A stretch of DNA of 64,000 bases from an uncultured Bacteroides sp. (GCF_963675905.1 NZ_OY780936.1:3171946-3235945); one strand, 5' to 3'. Counted from the stretch's first letter, positions 37,349-47,730 are shown. A program made the numbers and translations. Notes: generated by a model from the sequence alone, not told the origin.

Positions 37349-38230
37349 TTATTTTCCTTTTAGAGGATCAAATCCTTCTCCATAAACTCCAATAACCGAG
37401 CTTTGCGAAACGAAAGCATTTGGATCTATGTCTTTTACTAATCGGAATATTTCGATAGACTGACTTTTTTTAGCCAAAACAATAACAACCTTAACCGGGC
37501 TTTTGCTATACCATCCGGTTCCATCAAGAATGGTTACTCCTCTGTGCGTATCCTGGATAATTCTTTCAGCTATCTCTTCATAATGTTTGGAGAAGATAAA
37601 GAATTGAACAGATTGTCGGGCACTGTTTACAATCAAATCCAGCACATAGCTGATTATTATCAATGTAGTAAAACCAAATACAACCCTCTTCCAGTCGTAA
37701 AAAACAAAGTAGCACGATGTTATGATTACAATATCACAATACAGAATCATTCTTCCAAAAGTAACATCTCTGTACTTATGGACTATTGCTGCAATAATAT
37801 CTGTTCCTCCGGTACTACCATTATTAACAAATACCATTCCTAATCCTAATCCACACAATGAAGCACCAATAACACATGCCATGAAGTCTTGTGCTGGACC
37901 CAGAATTTGCATTTTTCCTATTACATGCTGGAACAGCCACAAAAAGAAAGTCAGCGAAAAGATTCCATACATTGTTTTCAGACTAAACTTTGGGCCTAGA
38001 ATTTTCAGTGCAAATGTTAATAAGAAGGCATTGATTATGAAATATGTAATTTCAATCTGAACGCCAGTTGCATAATAAATGATCGCAGAAACACCGGTAA
38101 CGCCACCGGTTGTAATCTGATAAGGTAGCAAAAATGCTGCCCAACCCATTGCGTAACACATAATTCCCAAAGTAATTAAAAGGTAGTCTTTTAATTCAAT
38201 AAGGATATCTGTTTTATTAATTTTTGCCAT
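37349..38230 (-). CDS. YitT-family membrane protein (DUF161 plus DUF2179)
   Basis: A 293-residue protein with five to six membrane segments (about residues 15-200), including the family pattern LLPYQITTGGVTGVSAIIYYATG and NNGSTGGTDIIAAIV. A C-terminal soluble DUF2179 domain follows (GVTILDGTGWYSKSPVKVVIVLAKKSQ). The YitT family is widespread and probably transports something, but no substrate is established. It lies 11 bases after leuS and is almost certainly co-transcribed. Confidence 0.9.
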   Translation of the reverse strand: MAKINKTDILIELKDYLLITLGIMCYAMGWAAFLLPYQITTGGVTGVSAIIYYATGVQIEITYFIINAFLLTFALKILGPKFSLKTMYGIFSLTFFLWLFQHVIGKMQILGPAQDFMACVIGASLCGLGLGMVFVNNGSTGGTDIIAAIVHKYRDVTFGRMILYCDIVIITSCYFVFYDWKRVVFGFTTLIIISYVLDLIVNSARQSVQFFIFSKHYEEIAERIIQDTHRGVTILDGTGWYSKSPVKVVIVLAKKSQSIEIFRLVKDIDPNAFVSQSSVIGVYGEGFDPLKGK

Positions 38231-38241
38231 ATTGCTTTTTA

Positions 38242-41031
38242 TTAAACTACAATATTAACGATCTTCTTAGGAACAATAATTACTTTCTTGATAGGCTTGC
38301 CTTCAATCCATTTAATAGCACCTTCTGATGCTAAAACTGTTTCCTGAATAGTGTTATTGTCTGCATCGGCAGCAAATTCCATATTGAAACGAGCTTTACC
38401 GTTAAAAGAAATGGTGTAGTTTACTACATCTTCTTTTAGATAATCTTCATTATATTCAGGCCATTGAGCATCGCATACAGAAGTTGTGTTTTCTAAAGTC
38501 TCCCAAAGTTCTTCGCTTATATGTGGAGCGAATGGAGCCAGAAGAACAACTAAATTGCTTAATATCTCTTTCTTGTTACATTTCAAAGATGAAAGTTCGT
38601 TTACACAAATCATGAACGCACTTACAGAAGTGTTATAAGAGAACTGTTCAATATCGCCAGACACTTTCTTAATCAGTTTATGCAGAGATTTCAATTCCTC
38701 TTTTGTTGCAGGTTCATCATTAACAATATACTCTCCTGCTTTATTATAGAATAAAGCCCAGAATTTACGGATAAAACGGTGAACACCATCAATACCATTA
38801 GTATCCCATGGCTTAGATTGTTCAACAGGACCGAGGAACATTTCGTACATTCTCAATGTATCGGCACCGTACTTTTCAACAATCATATCCGGATTAACCA
38901 CGTTGAACATAGATTTACTCATCTTTTCAACAGCCCATCCACAGATATATTTTCCGTCTTCAAGAATAAATTCTGCTGTTTTATATTCGGGATGCCAGTT
39001 TTTGAAAGCTTCCTGATCGAGAATATCATTAGATACAATGTTTACATCCACGTGCAATGGAGTTACATCATACTGGTCTTTCAAGTTCAGTGAAACGAAA
39101 GTATTGGTATCTTTTATTCTGTAAACAAAGTTACTTCTTCCCTGAATCATTCCCTGATTGATTAGTTTCTGGAATGGCTCTTCCTTGATTGATACACCCA
39201 CATCGTGAAGGAATTTGTTCCAGAAGCGAGAATATATTAAGTGACCTGTAGCATGTTCTGTTCCACCTACGTAAAGGTCTACATTTTGCCAGTAAGCATT
39301 TGCTTTTGTAGAAACTAAAGCCTCAGTGTTATGTGGATCCATATAGCGCAAATAGTATGCACTTGAACCTGCAAAACCAGGCATAGTATTTAATTCGAGC
39401 TGATATCCTTCTTCTGTTTTCCAGTTTTTAGCACGTCCAAGAGGAGGTTCACCGGTTTCAGTTGGAAGGAATTTATCTACCTCAGGGAGTTCAAGTGGAA
39501 GTTTGCTTTCGTCAAGCATATAAGGCATTCCGTCTTTGTAATATACAGGGAATGGTTCACCCCAATAACGCTGACGAGAGAAAATTGCGTCGCGAAGACG
39601 ATAGTTCACTTTTACTTTTCCAAGATTGTTTTCTTTGATATAAACTTTAGTCTTAGCAATTGCTTCTTTGATGGTAAGTCCATTCAATACCAATCCTCCT
39701 TCAGTAGCATGTTCTGCAAGAGGTGAATTCATCATGATTCCTTCTTTGGCATCGAAACTTTCTTCCGAAACATCACAACCTTCAATTAACGGACGAATTT
39801 CCAAATCGAAGTGTTTAGCAAAAGCATAGTCACGGCTATCGTGAGCAGGCACAGCCATGATGGCACCTGTTCCGTATCCTGCCAATACATAATCGCTAAT
39901 CCAAACAGGAATTGCTTCTTTGGTCAAAGGATTAATAGCGTATGATCCGGAGAATACACCACTAACACGACGATCGGCAATACGTTCACGTTCAGTTCTT
40001 TTCTTTGTTGCATCAATGTAAGCCTGAACTTCTGCTTTTTGTTCGGCAGTAGTCAGTTGAGCAACAAGTTCGCTTTCAGGAGCCAATACCATGAAGGTAA
40101 CGCCGAAAACAGTATCTGCACGAGTGGTAAAGATGGTGAATTCCAAATCGGAATCCTTTACGCTGAACTTCATTTCAGCACCTTCACTCCTACCAATCCA
40201 GTTCTTTTGAGTCTCTTTCAAAGAATCTGTCCAGTTTAAAGTATCCAGTCCGTCGAGTAAACGTTGTGCATACGCAGATACACGTAAACACCACTGACGC
40301 ATAACTTTCTGTATTACCGGGTGGCCGCCACGTTCTGAAACACCATCAACCACTTCATCGTTGGCCAAAACGGTTCCAAGTGCAGGACACCAGTTAACCA
40401 TTGTATCGCCAAGGTAAGCAATGCGGTAGTTCAATAAGATTGTTTGCTGTTCTTTATCACTTTTAGCTTTCCATTCTTCAGCCGTAAATGAAAGTTCTTC
40501 TCCGCATGCAGCGTTAAGCCCTTCAGTTCCTTTAGTCTCGAATCTTTTGATAAGATCGGCAATTGGAGTAGCTTTCTTAACATCATTATCATAATAATGC
40601 TTGAACATTTGCTGGAAAGCCCACTGAGTCCACTTGTAGTAATCGGGTTCGCAGGTGCGTACTTCCCTACTCCAGTCGAATGAAAATCCTATTTTATCTA
40701 ATTGTTCGCGGTAGCGATTGATGTTGTTTACAGTAGTTATTGCAGGGTGCTGACCGGTTTGGATAGCATATTGTTCTGCAGGCAAACCATAAGCGTCATA
40801 CCCCATTGGGTTAAGTACGTTAAAGCCTTGCAGACGTTTATAACGGGCATAAATATCAGAAGCGATATATCCCAGAGGGTGACCTACGTGAAGTCCCGCA
40901 CCCGATGGGTAAGGAAACATGTTTAATACATAAAATTTTTTCCTGGATTCGTCTTCCGTTACCTGATAGGTCTTATTTTCAACCCATCTTTCCTGCCATT
41001 TTTTCTCTATCTCCCTGAAATTATACTCCAT
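38242..41031 (-). CDS. leuS: Leucyl-tRNA synthetase
   Basis: A 929-residue class I aminoacyl-tRNA synthetase that charges tRNA-Leu. HIGH is present as HVGH at residues 48-51 ([12 protein letters not shown]), and KMSKS is exact in [17 protein letters not shown]. The central editing domain with [18 protein letters not shown] and the C-terminal anticodon-binding domain are both present. It heads the leuS-yitT(-rdgB-porZ) group. The promoter box lies 57 bases upstream. Confidence 0.97.
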   Translation of the reverse strand: MEYNFREIEKKWQERWVENKTYQVTEDESRKKFYVLNMFPYPSGAGLHVGHPLGYIASDIYARYKRLQGFNVLNPMGYDAYGLPAEQYAIQTGQHPAITTVNNINRYREQLDKIGFSFDWSREVRTCEPDYYKWTQWAFQQMFKHYYDNDVKKATPIADLIKRFETKGTEGLNAACGEELSFTAEEWKAKSDKEQQTILLNYRIAYLGDTMVNWCPALGTVLANDEVVDGVSERGGHPVIQKVMRQWCLRVSAYAQRLLDGLDTLNWTDSLKETQKNWIGRSEGAEMKFSVKDSDLEFTIFTTRADTVFGVTFMVLAPESELVAQLTTAEQKAEVQAYIDATKKRTERERIADRRVSGVFSGSYAINPLTKEAIPVWISDYVLAGYGTGAIMAVPAHDSRDYAFAKHFDLEIRPLIEGCDVSEESFDAKEGIMMNSPLAEHATEGGLVLNGLTIKEAIAKTKVYIKENNLGKVKVNYRLRDAIFSRQRYWGEPFPVYYKDGMPYMLDESKLPLELPEVDKFLPTETGEPPLGRAKNWKTEEGYQLELNTMPGFAGSSAYYLRYMDPHNTEALVSTKANAYWQNVDLYVGGTEHATGHLIYSRFWNKFLHDVGVSIKEEPFQKLINQGMIQGRSNFVYRIKDTNTFVSLNLKDQYDVTPLHVDVNIVSNDILDQEAFKNWHPEYKTAEFILEDGKYICGWAVEKMSKSMFNVVNPDMIVEKYGADTLRMYEMFLGPVEQSKPWDTNGIDGVHRFIRKFWALFYNKAGEYIVNDEPATKEELKSLHKLIKKVSGDIEQFSYNTSVSAFMICVNELSSLKCNKKEILSNLVVLLAPFAPHISEELWETLENTTSVCDAQWPEYNEDYLKEDVVNYTISFNGKARFNMEFAADADNNTIQETVLASEGAIKWIEGKPIKKVIIVPKKIVNIVV

Positions 41032-41087
41032 AGCGATATATTTTTATCTTGTTGTATTAATTAATTCGTAAGTCATAATATAGACGG

Positions 41088-41095
41088 CAAAGATA
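41088..41095 (-). promoter_or_regulatory. -7 promoter box for leuS
   Basis: Leftward TATCTTTG matches TAnnTTTG, 57 bases before the ATG. The leader shows no T-box-like conserved element that I can recognise. Confidence 0.6.
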
Positions 41096-41218
41096 ATGAA
41101 AGATAAGCTTATTTGGGTGTTTCTTTCAGCAATTTCTTGACCATTTTAATCGTTTATCCCCGCTTATTTCAAGTTTATCCTTTTTGTTTTTTAAATCTTA
41201 TTAGAATAGTTATTATTT

Positions 41219-41296
41219 CCTTGTACAGAAGAATGCATTCTTTTGTACAAAACATTTCAATCTTCTGTACAAAAGAAAACAATCTTTTGTACAAGA
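41219..41296. repeat. TGTACA palindrome array B (four units, 22-bp period)
   Basis: TGTACA occurs at 41222, 41244, 41266 and 41288, with spacing exactly 22, 22 and 22. The distal half (from CTGTACAAAAG through TTGTACAAGA) is the same as in array A. The first two units enclose a palindrome AGAATGCATTCT. It lies about 70-145 bases upstream of the predicted transcription start of the next gene. Confidence 0.9.
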
Positions 41297-41351
41297 TATT
41301 TTTAACCAATCAAATTGTTTCGAAAATTGTTATAAATATGAAGAAAAATTG

Positions 41352-41359
41352 TATATTTG
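41352..41359 (+). promoter_or_regulatory. -7 promoter box for the duplicated PH-like protein gene
   Basis: TATATTTG matches TAnnTTTG, 24 bases before the ATG at 41384. Confidence 0.55.
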
Positions 41360-41383
41360 TGATAATGCTAATGCCTTGATATT

Positions 41384-42319
41384 ATGAAAACAATAACCCT
41401 TTATCTTGGTAAGAAATACAGGCTATTCTGGGTAGCCGTACTTCTGTTATCTTTTGTTCTTCTTTTTGCAATTATTGAAGAACTTCTCATTATGGTTTAT
41501 CTATATTTTTTCTTGTTGTTTCCTTTGATGTTTTATGCCTTTTCCAAAGGAATAGGAAAGGTGTGTTTAAAGGACGACATGATTGTTATATACAATCTTT
41601 TTGCTTTTCCAAAAGCTGAAATTGAGCTAAAGTCGCTTAAAGGGTTCGAATTTATGCGAGATTACTATTATTCCGTACCCAAAGGAAGAGGCAAATATTT
41701 AGGAATTAGCGGTCCAACAGTTATGATATTTCATACAAAGTCCGGCGAATGTAAAGCGTTTTCTTTATTCGGATTTCACGATATAAAGATTATTCTCACT
41801 TTTTTGCAAGATAATAATATACCATTTATCAATTATAAACCTGTTGTGTCAAAGGATACAAAGGTTAAGGTAACTACATATCAGAAATCGGGTATGCAAG
41901 CTGTTTTTGCTATTATATTGCCTGCTTTGACATTGATTCTGATAATGGCTTTTATTACCTACAGGTTTATTATGAGTCCCGATAATCAGGTAATTCATTT
42001 ACTGCTTTGTTTATTGCCACTTTCGTTGTATTTAATTTATACTTACTGGGAGAGGATGTACTACATTAAAATGAAAGATGAATCATTTAAAATAAAAAAC
42101 TTGCTCAAAAGAAAAAGTAAAAAATTTAAGTATGACGATATAAAGAAAATAGCTTTTGGCTCTAGTTTGGGAAAAGGAGCTTTTCTATATATTGAGATTC
42201 TGGATAAAAACTACAAATATTATCAGTTCCCTTTAGATATGCTTCCTAAAAGAGAAATTAAAGAAATTGTTACAATATTCAAAGAAAAAGGGATAGATGC
42301 AACTTCCGAGTGCTGTTGA
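41384..42319 (+). CDS. Duplicated two-span plus PH-like-domain membrane protein
   Basis: I do not recognise a named family for this 311-residue protein, but it reads as two copies of one module. Residues about 15-55 are a hydrophobic hairpin, followed by a PH-like beta segment (KVCLKDDMIVIYNLFAFPKA). Residues about 170-220 are a second hairpin, followed by YYIKMKDESFKIKNLLKRKS and KYDDIKKIAFG. Each module resembles the single-module protein encoded at 19251. It is likely an inner-membrane protein with cytoplasmic PH-like domains, unknown function. Array B lies upstream. Confidence 0.72.
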   Translation: MKTITLYLGKKYRLFWVAVLLLSFVLLFAIIEELLIMVYLYFFLLFPLMFYAFSKGIGKVCLKDDMIVIYNLFAFPKAEIELKSLKGFEFMRDYYYSVPKGRGKYLGISGPTVMIFHTKSGECKAFSLFGFHDIKIILTFLQDNNIPFINYKPVVSKDTKVKVTTYQKSGMQAVFAIILPALTLILIMAFITYRFIMSPDNQVIHLLLCLLPLSLYLIYTYWERMYYIKMKDESFKIKNLLKRKSKKFKYDDIKKIAFGSSLGKGAFLYIEILDKNYKYYQFPLDMLPKREIKEIVTIFKEKGIDATSECC

Positions 42320-42388
42320 TGGATATTTAATCGTTAATTATTATATAACTTTACACTTTTTCGGTCTGCTTTTCTTCTTAAAAAGAAC

Positions 42389-42396
42389 TATATTTG
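42389..42396 (+). promoter_or_regulatory. -7 promoter box that fixes the mutS start
   Basis: TATATTTG matches TAnnTTTG and covers the TTG at 42394 that could otherwise extend the mutS frame. Confidence 0.6.
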
Positions 42397-42429
42397 CGCT
42401 TATTATTCACTAAAATAAGAGGATTTACC

Positions 42430-45045
42430 GTGGCAAATGATATAGTTCTTACCCCAATGATGAAGCAGTTTCTTGACCTGAAAGCTAAGCATCCCGATGC
42501 TGTGATGCTTTTTCGTTGTGGAGACTTTTATGAAACATATTCTGACGATGCAGTAATTGCTTCAGAGATATTGGGAATTACCTTGACTAAAAGAGCTAAC
42601 GGACAAGGCAAAACTGTAGAGATGGCAGGCTTTCCCCATCATGCACTTGATACTTATTTACCAAAATTAATCAGAGCGGGCAAGAGGGTTGCTATTTGTG
42701 ATCAGTTAGAAGACCCTAAAACTACCAAAAAACTTGTAAAACGCGGCATTACCGAATTAGTTACTCCCGGTGTTTCCATCAATGATAATATTCTCAATTA
42801 CAAGGAAAATAACTTTCTGGCAGCTGTTCATTTTGGAAAAAATGAATGTGGTATAGCTTTTCTGGATATATCAACAGGGGAGTTCCTCACTGCCGAAGGG
42901 CCATTCGATTATATTGATAAGCTTTTAAGCAATTTTGCTCCTAAGGAAGTGCTTTACGAACGGAGCAAGAAGGGGATGTTTGAAGGTAATTTCGGAAATA
43001 AGTTCTTTACTTTCGAACTGGAGGACTGGGTGTTTACCGAATCAAGTGCCCGCGAGCGACTTTTAAAACACTTTGAAACCAGTAGCTTGAAAGGCTTTGG
43101 AGTGGAACATTTAAAATTCGGAATCATTGCTTCCGGAGCAATCCTTCAGTATCTTGATATCACACAACATACACAAATAGGGCATATAACTTCGCTCTCA
43201 CGTATTGAAGAAGATAGGTTTGTGCGGCTAGATAAATATACGGTTCGTAGTCTGGAGATTATTTCAAGCATGAACGATGGCGGAAAAAGCCTGCTGGATG
43301 TTATTGATAAAACAATAAGTCCGATGGGAGCCCGCATGCTAAAGCGTTGGATGGTATTCCCGTTAAAGGATGAAAAGCCAATCAACGACCGACTCAACGT
43401 TGTTGAATATTTTTTTCGTGAGCCGGAATTCAAAGAACTTATAGAAGAACAGTTACACCTGATAGGAGACCTGGAACGAATTATCTCCAAAGTTGCCGTT
43501 GGGCGCGTTTCTCCTCGTGAGGTTGTTCAGTTGAAAGTGGCATTACAAGCCATCGAACCAATAAAAGAAGCTTGTCTGAAAGCCGATAATCCAAGTCTGA
43601 ACAGGATAGGAGACCAGCTGAATCTTTGTCTTTCTATCAGAGATAAAATAGATCAAGAGGTTAATAACGATCCTCCGCTGTTGATAAATAAAGGCGGTGT
43701 TATTAAGAATGGTGTAGATTCCGATTTGGATGAGTTGCGTAAGATTGCTTATTCAGGAAAAGACTACTTATTGCAGATTCAGCAACGCGAAAGCGAAATT
43801 ACGGGTATTCCTAGTCTGAAAATTGCTTATAATAACGTTTTTGGTTATTTCATTGAAGTGAGAAATGCTCACAAGGATAAAGTGCCACAAGAATGGATTC
43901 GTAAGCAAACACTGGTCAATGCCGAGCGTTACATTACTCAGGAGCTTAAGGAGTATGAAGAGAAAATTCTGGGAGCTGAAGATAAGATTCTTATTCTTGA
44001 GACTAAAATATATAATGAACTGGTTCTTGCTCTGACAGAATATATTCCGGCTATACAGATTAACGCCAATCAGATAGCACGTATAGACTGTCTTCTTTCA
44101 TTTGCCAACGGTGCTGCCCAGAATAAATACATTCGTCCCGTAATTTCAGATGATGATGTACTGGAAATTAAGCAAGGAAGGCATCCGGTTATCGAGAAGC
44201 AACTTCCGCTTGGTGAGCAATACATAGCCAATGATGTGACAATAGATACGGAACATCAGCAGATTATTATAATTACCGGTCCGAATATGGCTGGTAAATC
44301 GGCATTACTGCGCCAGACAGCCTTGATTACTTTAATGGCTCAGATTGGTAGTTTTGTTCCTGCCGAGAGTGCACATATCGGCATTGTAGATAAAATCTTT
44401 ACCCGTGTGGGTGCAAGCGATAACATTTCGGTAGGAGAGTCTACTTTCATGGTCGAAATGAATGAGGCTGCCGATATATTGAATAATGTTTCTCCCCGCA
44501 GTCTTGTATTATTCGACGAGCTTGGACGTGGAACATCTACTTATGATGGTATTTCTATTGCCTGGGCAATTGTGGAATATATACACGAACACCCCAAAGC
44601 AAGAGCAAGAACATTGTTTGCCACCCATTATCATGAGTTGAATGAAATGGAAAAGTCCTTCAAGCGAATTAAGAATTATAATGTTTCTGTGAAGGAAGTC
44701 GACAATAAAGTAATCTTTCTTCGTAAGCTCGAACGGGGTGGGAGCGAGCACTCTTTTGGTATACATGTAGCAAAGATGGCGGGTATGCCTAAAAGCATTG
44801 TTAATCGTTCGAATGATATTCTGCATAAGCTTGAATCCGACCACCGAAAGAAAGGAATTTCAAACAAACATTTGTCGGAAGTAGGGGAGAACCGGGAAGG
44901 AATGCAGCTCAGCTTCTTCCAATTGGACGATCCTGTCCTTTGCCAGATAAGGGATGAAATCCTGAATCTTGACGTGAACAATCTTACACCATTGGAGGCT
45001 CTTAATAAGCTCAATGATATAAAGAAGATTTTGAAGGGGAAATAA
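42430..45045 (+). CDS. mutS: DNA mismatch repair protein MutS
   Basis: This protein recognises mispairs and small loops and recruits MutL. The 871-residue protein has the mismatch-binding domain with [10 protein letters not shown] (the Phe-x-Glu type reader), connector and clamp domains, and the ATPase with Walker [14 protein letters not shown] near residue 616, the motif [11 protein letters not shown], and [16 protein letters not shown]. The frame opens at TTG 42394, but that codon lies in the promoter box. GTG 42430 gives [13 protein letters not shown], the usual MutS beginning. Confidence 0.95.
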   Translation: MANDIVLTPMMKQFLDLKAKHPDAVMLFRCGDFYETYSDDAVIASEILGITLTKRANGQGKTVEMAGFPHHALDTYLPKLIRAGKRVAICDQLEDPKTTKKLVKRGITELVTPGVSINDNILNYKENNFLAAVHFGKNECGIAFLDISTGEFLTAEGPFDYIDKLLSNFAPKEVLYERSKKGMFEGNFGNKFFTFELEDWVFTESSARERLLKHFETSSLKGFGVEHLKFGIIASGAILQYLDITQHTQIGHITSLSRIEEDRFVRLDKYTVRSLEIISSMNDGGKSLLDVIDKTISPMGARMLKRWMVFPLKDEKPINDRLNVVEYFFREPEFKELIEEQLHLIGDLERIISKVAVGRVSPREVVQLKVALQAIEPIKEACLKADNPSLNRIGDQLNLCLSIRDKIDQEVNNDPPLLINKGGVIKNGVDSDLDELRKIAYSGKDYLLQIQQRESEITGIPSLKIAYNNVFGYFIEVRNAHKDKVPQEWIRKQTLVNAERYITQELKEYEEKILGAEDKILILETKIYNELVLALTEYIPAIQINANQIARIDCLLSFANGAAQNKYIRPVISDDDVLEIKQGRHPVIEKQLPLGEQYIANDVTIDTEHQQIIIITGPNMAGKSALLRQTALITLMAQIGSFVPAESAHIGIVDKIFTRVGASDNISVGESTFMVEMNEAADILNNVSPRSLVLFDELGRGTSTYDGISIAWAIVEYIHEHPKARARTLFATHYHELNEMEKSFKRIKNYNVSVKEVDNKVIFLRKLERGGSEHSFGIHVAKMAGMPKSIVNRSNDILHKLESDHRKKGISNKHLSEVGENREGMQLSFFQLDDPVLCQIRDEILNLDVNNLTPLEALNKLNDIKKILKGK

Positions 45046-45050
45046 TTTAA

Positions 45051-45303
45051 TCAACCAAACATATACTCTGAGAAAGGCATTATATTGTCATTGTTATTGC
45101 TTGTTTTTCTTTTTTTCAGCCAGCGCTCAGGAACCTTGTCCGCAGGTTATACCTTCTTTGAAGGAGTGGAGGTTACATCATTCTTCCCTTTGCAATTTAT
45201 CGGTGATAAAACAACCGGATTTAAAGGTGAGATGAAAAATCTGATGGTGAAACAAGAGAAATACTTAAACCTCCTTTACAATCCTGCCAGATTTCTTAAA
45301 TAA
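45051..45303 (+). pseudogene. Probable decayed remnant of an exported protein gene
   Basis: One frame reads a signal-peptide-like LSLLLLVFLFF. A shift of one base at the seven-T run (about 45112-45118) continues as SASAQEPCPQVIPSLKEWR, a typical exported Bacteroides start that resembles the VIPSLKEW beginning of family 20 hexosaminidases. It then stops within about 25 codons. No complete gene follows. I infer a truncated, frameshifted remnant. The open 72-codon frame over the same stretch is probably an accident. Confidence 0.35.
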
Positions 45304-45335
45304 ATAGTGATTCGGTATATATAAGATACAATAAT

Positions 45336-45368
45336 AAAGGGGTTTTCAAATGCGTTGAAAACCCCTTT
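45336..45368. terminator. Bidirectional terminator after the lipoprotein operon
   Basis: Arms AAAGGGGTTTTCAA and TTGAAAACCCCTTT are perfect complements around a five-base loop, with AT-rich tails on both sides. It lies 6 bases past the DUF799 gene. Confidence 0.9.
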
Positions 45369-45373
45369 ATATG

Positions 45374-46057
45374 TTATTTTTTCACGGTTGCTCTAAATTC
45401 TAAACCGCCTGCTGGAGTAGCCTGATCGGTATCGAAGGTACTTCTATACTTTCCATCTGGTAAGTCGAATAGAGAGAAAGTATTGCAACTCCTTGCCGCT
45501 ACAACTTTATCGGTTGCTGCTGTTGCGATAGCTGATGCTGCCATGTCTACCAAAGCGCCCAAAAGACCACCGCTGCCGGAATTAATACTTAAATCTACCG
45601 TTACTGTTCCTTTTCTGTTAAAGAGAATATCATTGCTTGTTGTCGATTTAAGCAGATATTCAATCTCTACAGTGATTGTATTTCCGAGGGTAGATTTCTG
45701 CCATCGGTTTATAGTTGTAAAGAGAGCCGCGTCTGCACCGAAAACTTCATGAAACTTGTTTAGATTGCCATTCAAAAACATTTCCGAATCATAGGCACTT
45801 TCACTTTTTAATGTTTCCATTGAAAGGAAAGGAGAGATTACATAATACCCTTTTTCACACAAAGGAATAGCCAATGATGTGTAAAAGTACTCTTTGGCTT
45901 CCACATTAACAGTCTTATTTATTGGAGGCATGATAAGAACACTTGTAGGCTTAGCTTCATACATTTTAGGATAATTCTCTCCACGTGTGAAGTTTTTTGT
46001 TTCTCCGCACGAGGTAAGTAACAGAACAACCAGGCTTAGATATATTATTTTTCTCAT
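45374..46057 (-). CDS. DUF799 (GNA1162-type) lipoprotein
   Basis: A 227-residue lipoprotein (lipobox LLTSC, Cys17). The mature part begins with NFTRGENYPKMYEAKPTSVLIMPPINKT, matching the DUF799 fold of Neisseria GNA1162. This family regularly follows CsgG-like and DUF4810 genes and is thought to act in an outer-membrane assembly or transport complex. It is the last gene of a four-gene operon and overlaps the DUF4810 gene by 4 bases (ATGA). Confidence 0.85.
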   Translation of the reverse strand: MRKIIYLSLVVLLLTSCGETKNFTRGENYPKMYEAKPTSVLIMPPINKTVNVEAKEYFYTSLAIPLCEKGYYVISPFLSMETLKSESAYDSEMFLNGNLNKFHEVFGADAALFTTINRWQKSTLGNTITVEIEYLLKSTTSNDILFNRKGTVTVDLSINSGSGGLLGALVDMAASAIATAATDKVVAARSCNTFSLFDLPDGKYRSTFDTDQATPAGGLEFRATVKK

Positions 46058-46407
46058 TTTTCCAACATTTTAATGATTCTTTCAATAAATACTTTAGATT
46101 CAGGATATACCTCTATTTCTTTTTTCATCATGGAAATTCCTTCTTCTTTTTTCCCTGTTTGAGCAAGGAGAAAACCATATTCGGCGTAAGTTCCAGGAGG
46201 CACTACCTTGCGGGTTCCCTGATCTTGTTTCGCAATTAATATTGCATAGGTATTTAATAAAGCCTCTGTGCTTTCTGGTGTTTGTTTTTTGTAGTAGTTA
46301 TAAGATGTTTTTTCGTAGTTTTTCCACGAGTAAAGCGCGCTTTGCTGAGTTGTACAAGAACTTAAAAACAGGGCAAAGCAAGCCACACAAATCAGTTTTA
46401 TTTTCAT
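46054..46407 (-). CDS. DUF4810 small lipoprotein
   Basis: A 117-residue lipoprotein (lipobox FLSSC) with the DUF4810 opening LYSWKNYEKTSYNYYK and a helical, TPR-like repeat region (YAEYGFLLAQTGKKEEGISMMKKEIEVYPES). It overlaps its neighbours by ATGA on both sides, showing tight coupling with the CsgG-like and DUF799 proteins. It probably acts as a small scaffold at the outer membrane; this is inferred from context. Confidence 0.85.
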   Translation of the reverse strand: MKIKLICVACFALFLSSCTTQQSALYSWKNYEKTSYNYYKKQTPESTEALLNTYAILIAKQDQGTRKVVPPGTYAEYGFLLAQTGKKEEGISMMKKEIEVYPESKVFIERIIKMLEK

Positions 46408-46742
46408 GGTAATTGTATTTTTTTAGTTTCCTGAGCAGAAACGAATATTACTTTTTCATAAATTACATTTCCATTGTAGTACACCTTAAGGTTTCTTTTT
46501 CCCTTAGCAATGGCATATACATCTCTCTTGATTGTTCCTTTTTTCTCTTTAATAACTTTAGCATTAAAAGAGGTATTATTATCAACTGATACCTGAACCT
46601 CGCCATCATAATTCTCATTTGCAACGAAATAAAGATAAGCCTGGTCGGGTAATCCTCTTTCCTGACTGTAATTTCCTACTTTACAGCTTGTGAAAAGTGC
46701 ACAAATGCACACTAATAGCAGAGCAATATGTTTTGTTTTCAT
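46404..46742 (-). CDS. Small lipoprotein of the CsgG-like operon
   Basis: A 112-residue lipoprotein (lipobox LFTSC, Cys20). The mature part is beta-rich (YLYFVANENYDGEVQVSVDN, KGKRNLKVYYNGNVIYEKV) and looks like a small Ig-like or PEGA-type domain. I do not recognise a named family. It is inserted between the CsgG-like and DUF4810 genes, an addition to the usual three-gene set, and overlaps both coding neighbours (1 and 4 bases). Confidence 0.75.
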   Translation of the reverse strand: MKTKHIALLLVCICALFTSCKVGNYSQERGLPDQAYLYFVANENYDGEVQVSVDNNTSFNAKVIKEKKGTIKRDVYAIAKGKRNLKVYYNGNVIYEKVIFVSAQETKKIQLP

Positions 46743-47668
46743 TATTTTATCTCCTCAATGTAATAGTTTGCTAGATTTGTTTTATCAATTCCCCCTTCGG
46801 TAAAGTTTACTATAGAGTATTCTGATTGGGGAGTATCTCCACCAACCATGGCAATAGAAATTTCACCTACCTTCTTTCCGGGAAGTTCTACGTTCAATCC
46901 TGTCTGTGGATTCTTAACTGTTTTTCCTTTTTCCTTTACTATAAACTTGTCTCCAACAGCTAATCCTTGGCTTTTTCCGCCCGAGATAAGAATTGCATCG
47001 TTATCGTAAGCAAGGAAATAAGATTTCCATGGTCTGTCCATGCAGTTATTAATAATATTTTCAACCAGTTTAGAGATTGCCATTGAAATAGCTTTATCGC
47101 TTAAAGTAGCATCATAATCAGCTCTACCACCCACTCCCATGGTTTGTTTAGTTTTTTGTTCGGCAGTTCCTTTGGCTTCTTCAGAATAGATAATCAATCC
47201 TGTGGAAACATCTACCAGACGTACGCTTACTGCAGCTTCCACAATTTGAGTTTTTGATGTTGAAAACACTTTTACATCACCTACATTTTTGCGGCCAAAC
47301 TCAGTAATGGAGCCAATAATAAGATAATCTGCCCCAACATTTTGATAAGAGTTTCCTGATTTTGATGATTCACTTAGTAGCTGATTAAGATCATTGCGCT
47401 CAAGTAAAATGAATTTGTCTGAAGCAGCCAGCTTAGCTGATAAAATGTCTAACGCTTGTTTACCCATCGGATCATTGTCTTTGTCGTAAAAGAGTCCTTT
47501 GGCATACTGTGTTTCATTAGAAAAACGAGAAATAGCTACTTTCCTTTTGAGTGACTTACCAATTTGTTTTACAGATGATTCGGGTTCAACCACAGTTACT
47601 CTATTTTGCGCATAAATTTCTGTCTGCGAGCAAATAAGTAACAGAACCAAATAGATGATTTTTCTCAT
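46742..47668 (-). CDS. CsgG-family protein
   Basis: At about 308 residues it has a signal peptide (MRKIIYLVLLLICSQTEIYAQ) and the CsgG core: KRKVAISRFSNETQYAKG, then FILLERNDLNQLLSES, GADYLIIGSITEFG, and VSVRLVDVSTGLIIYSEEAKG. CsgG proteins form outer-membrane secretion channels for curli. Here the canonical lipobox is not clear, and there are no curlin, CsgE or CsgF genes, so it belongs to the CsgG-DUF4810-DUF799 type. ATG 47668 is preferred over 47689 because it starts the signal peptide directly. Confidence 0.88.
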   Translation of the reverse strand: MRKIIYLVLLLICSQTEIYAQNRVTVVEPESSVKQIGKSLKRKVAISRFSNETQYAKGLFYDKDNDPMGKQALDILSAKLAASDKFILLERNDLNQLLSESSKSGNSYQNVGADYLIIGSITEFGRKNVGDVKVFSTSKTQIVEAAVSVRLVDVSTGLIIYSEEAKGTAEQKTKQTMGVGGRADYDATLSDKAISMAISKLVENIINNCMDRPWKSYFLAYDNDAILISGGKSQGLAVGDKFIVKEKGKTVKNPQTGLNVELPGKKVGEISIAMVGGDTPQSEYSIVNFTEGGIDKTNLANYYIEEIK

Positions 47669-47722
47669 AATATTTTGTTTTTGATACATTTTAGTTTTAG
47701 TAAGTCATAGTCTTACTTATAA

Positions 47723-47730
47723 CAAAAGTA
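47723..47730 (-). promoter_or_regulatory. -7 promoter box for the CsgG-like operon
   Basis: Leftward TACTTTTG matches TAnnTTTG, 55 bases before the preferred ATG. Confidence 0.55.

Noticed and set aside
46742-47668. Curli secretion system
   Set aside because: Only a CsgG-family gene is present; no curlin subunits, CsgE or CsgF, and the partner genes belong to the DUF4810/DUF799 type.
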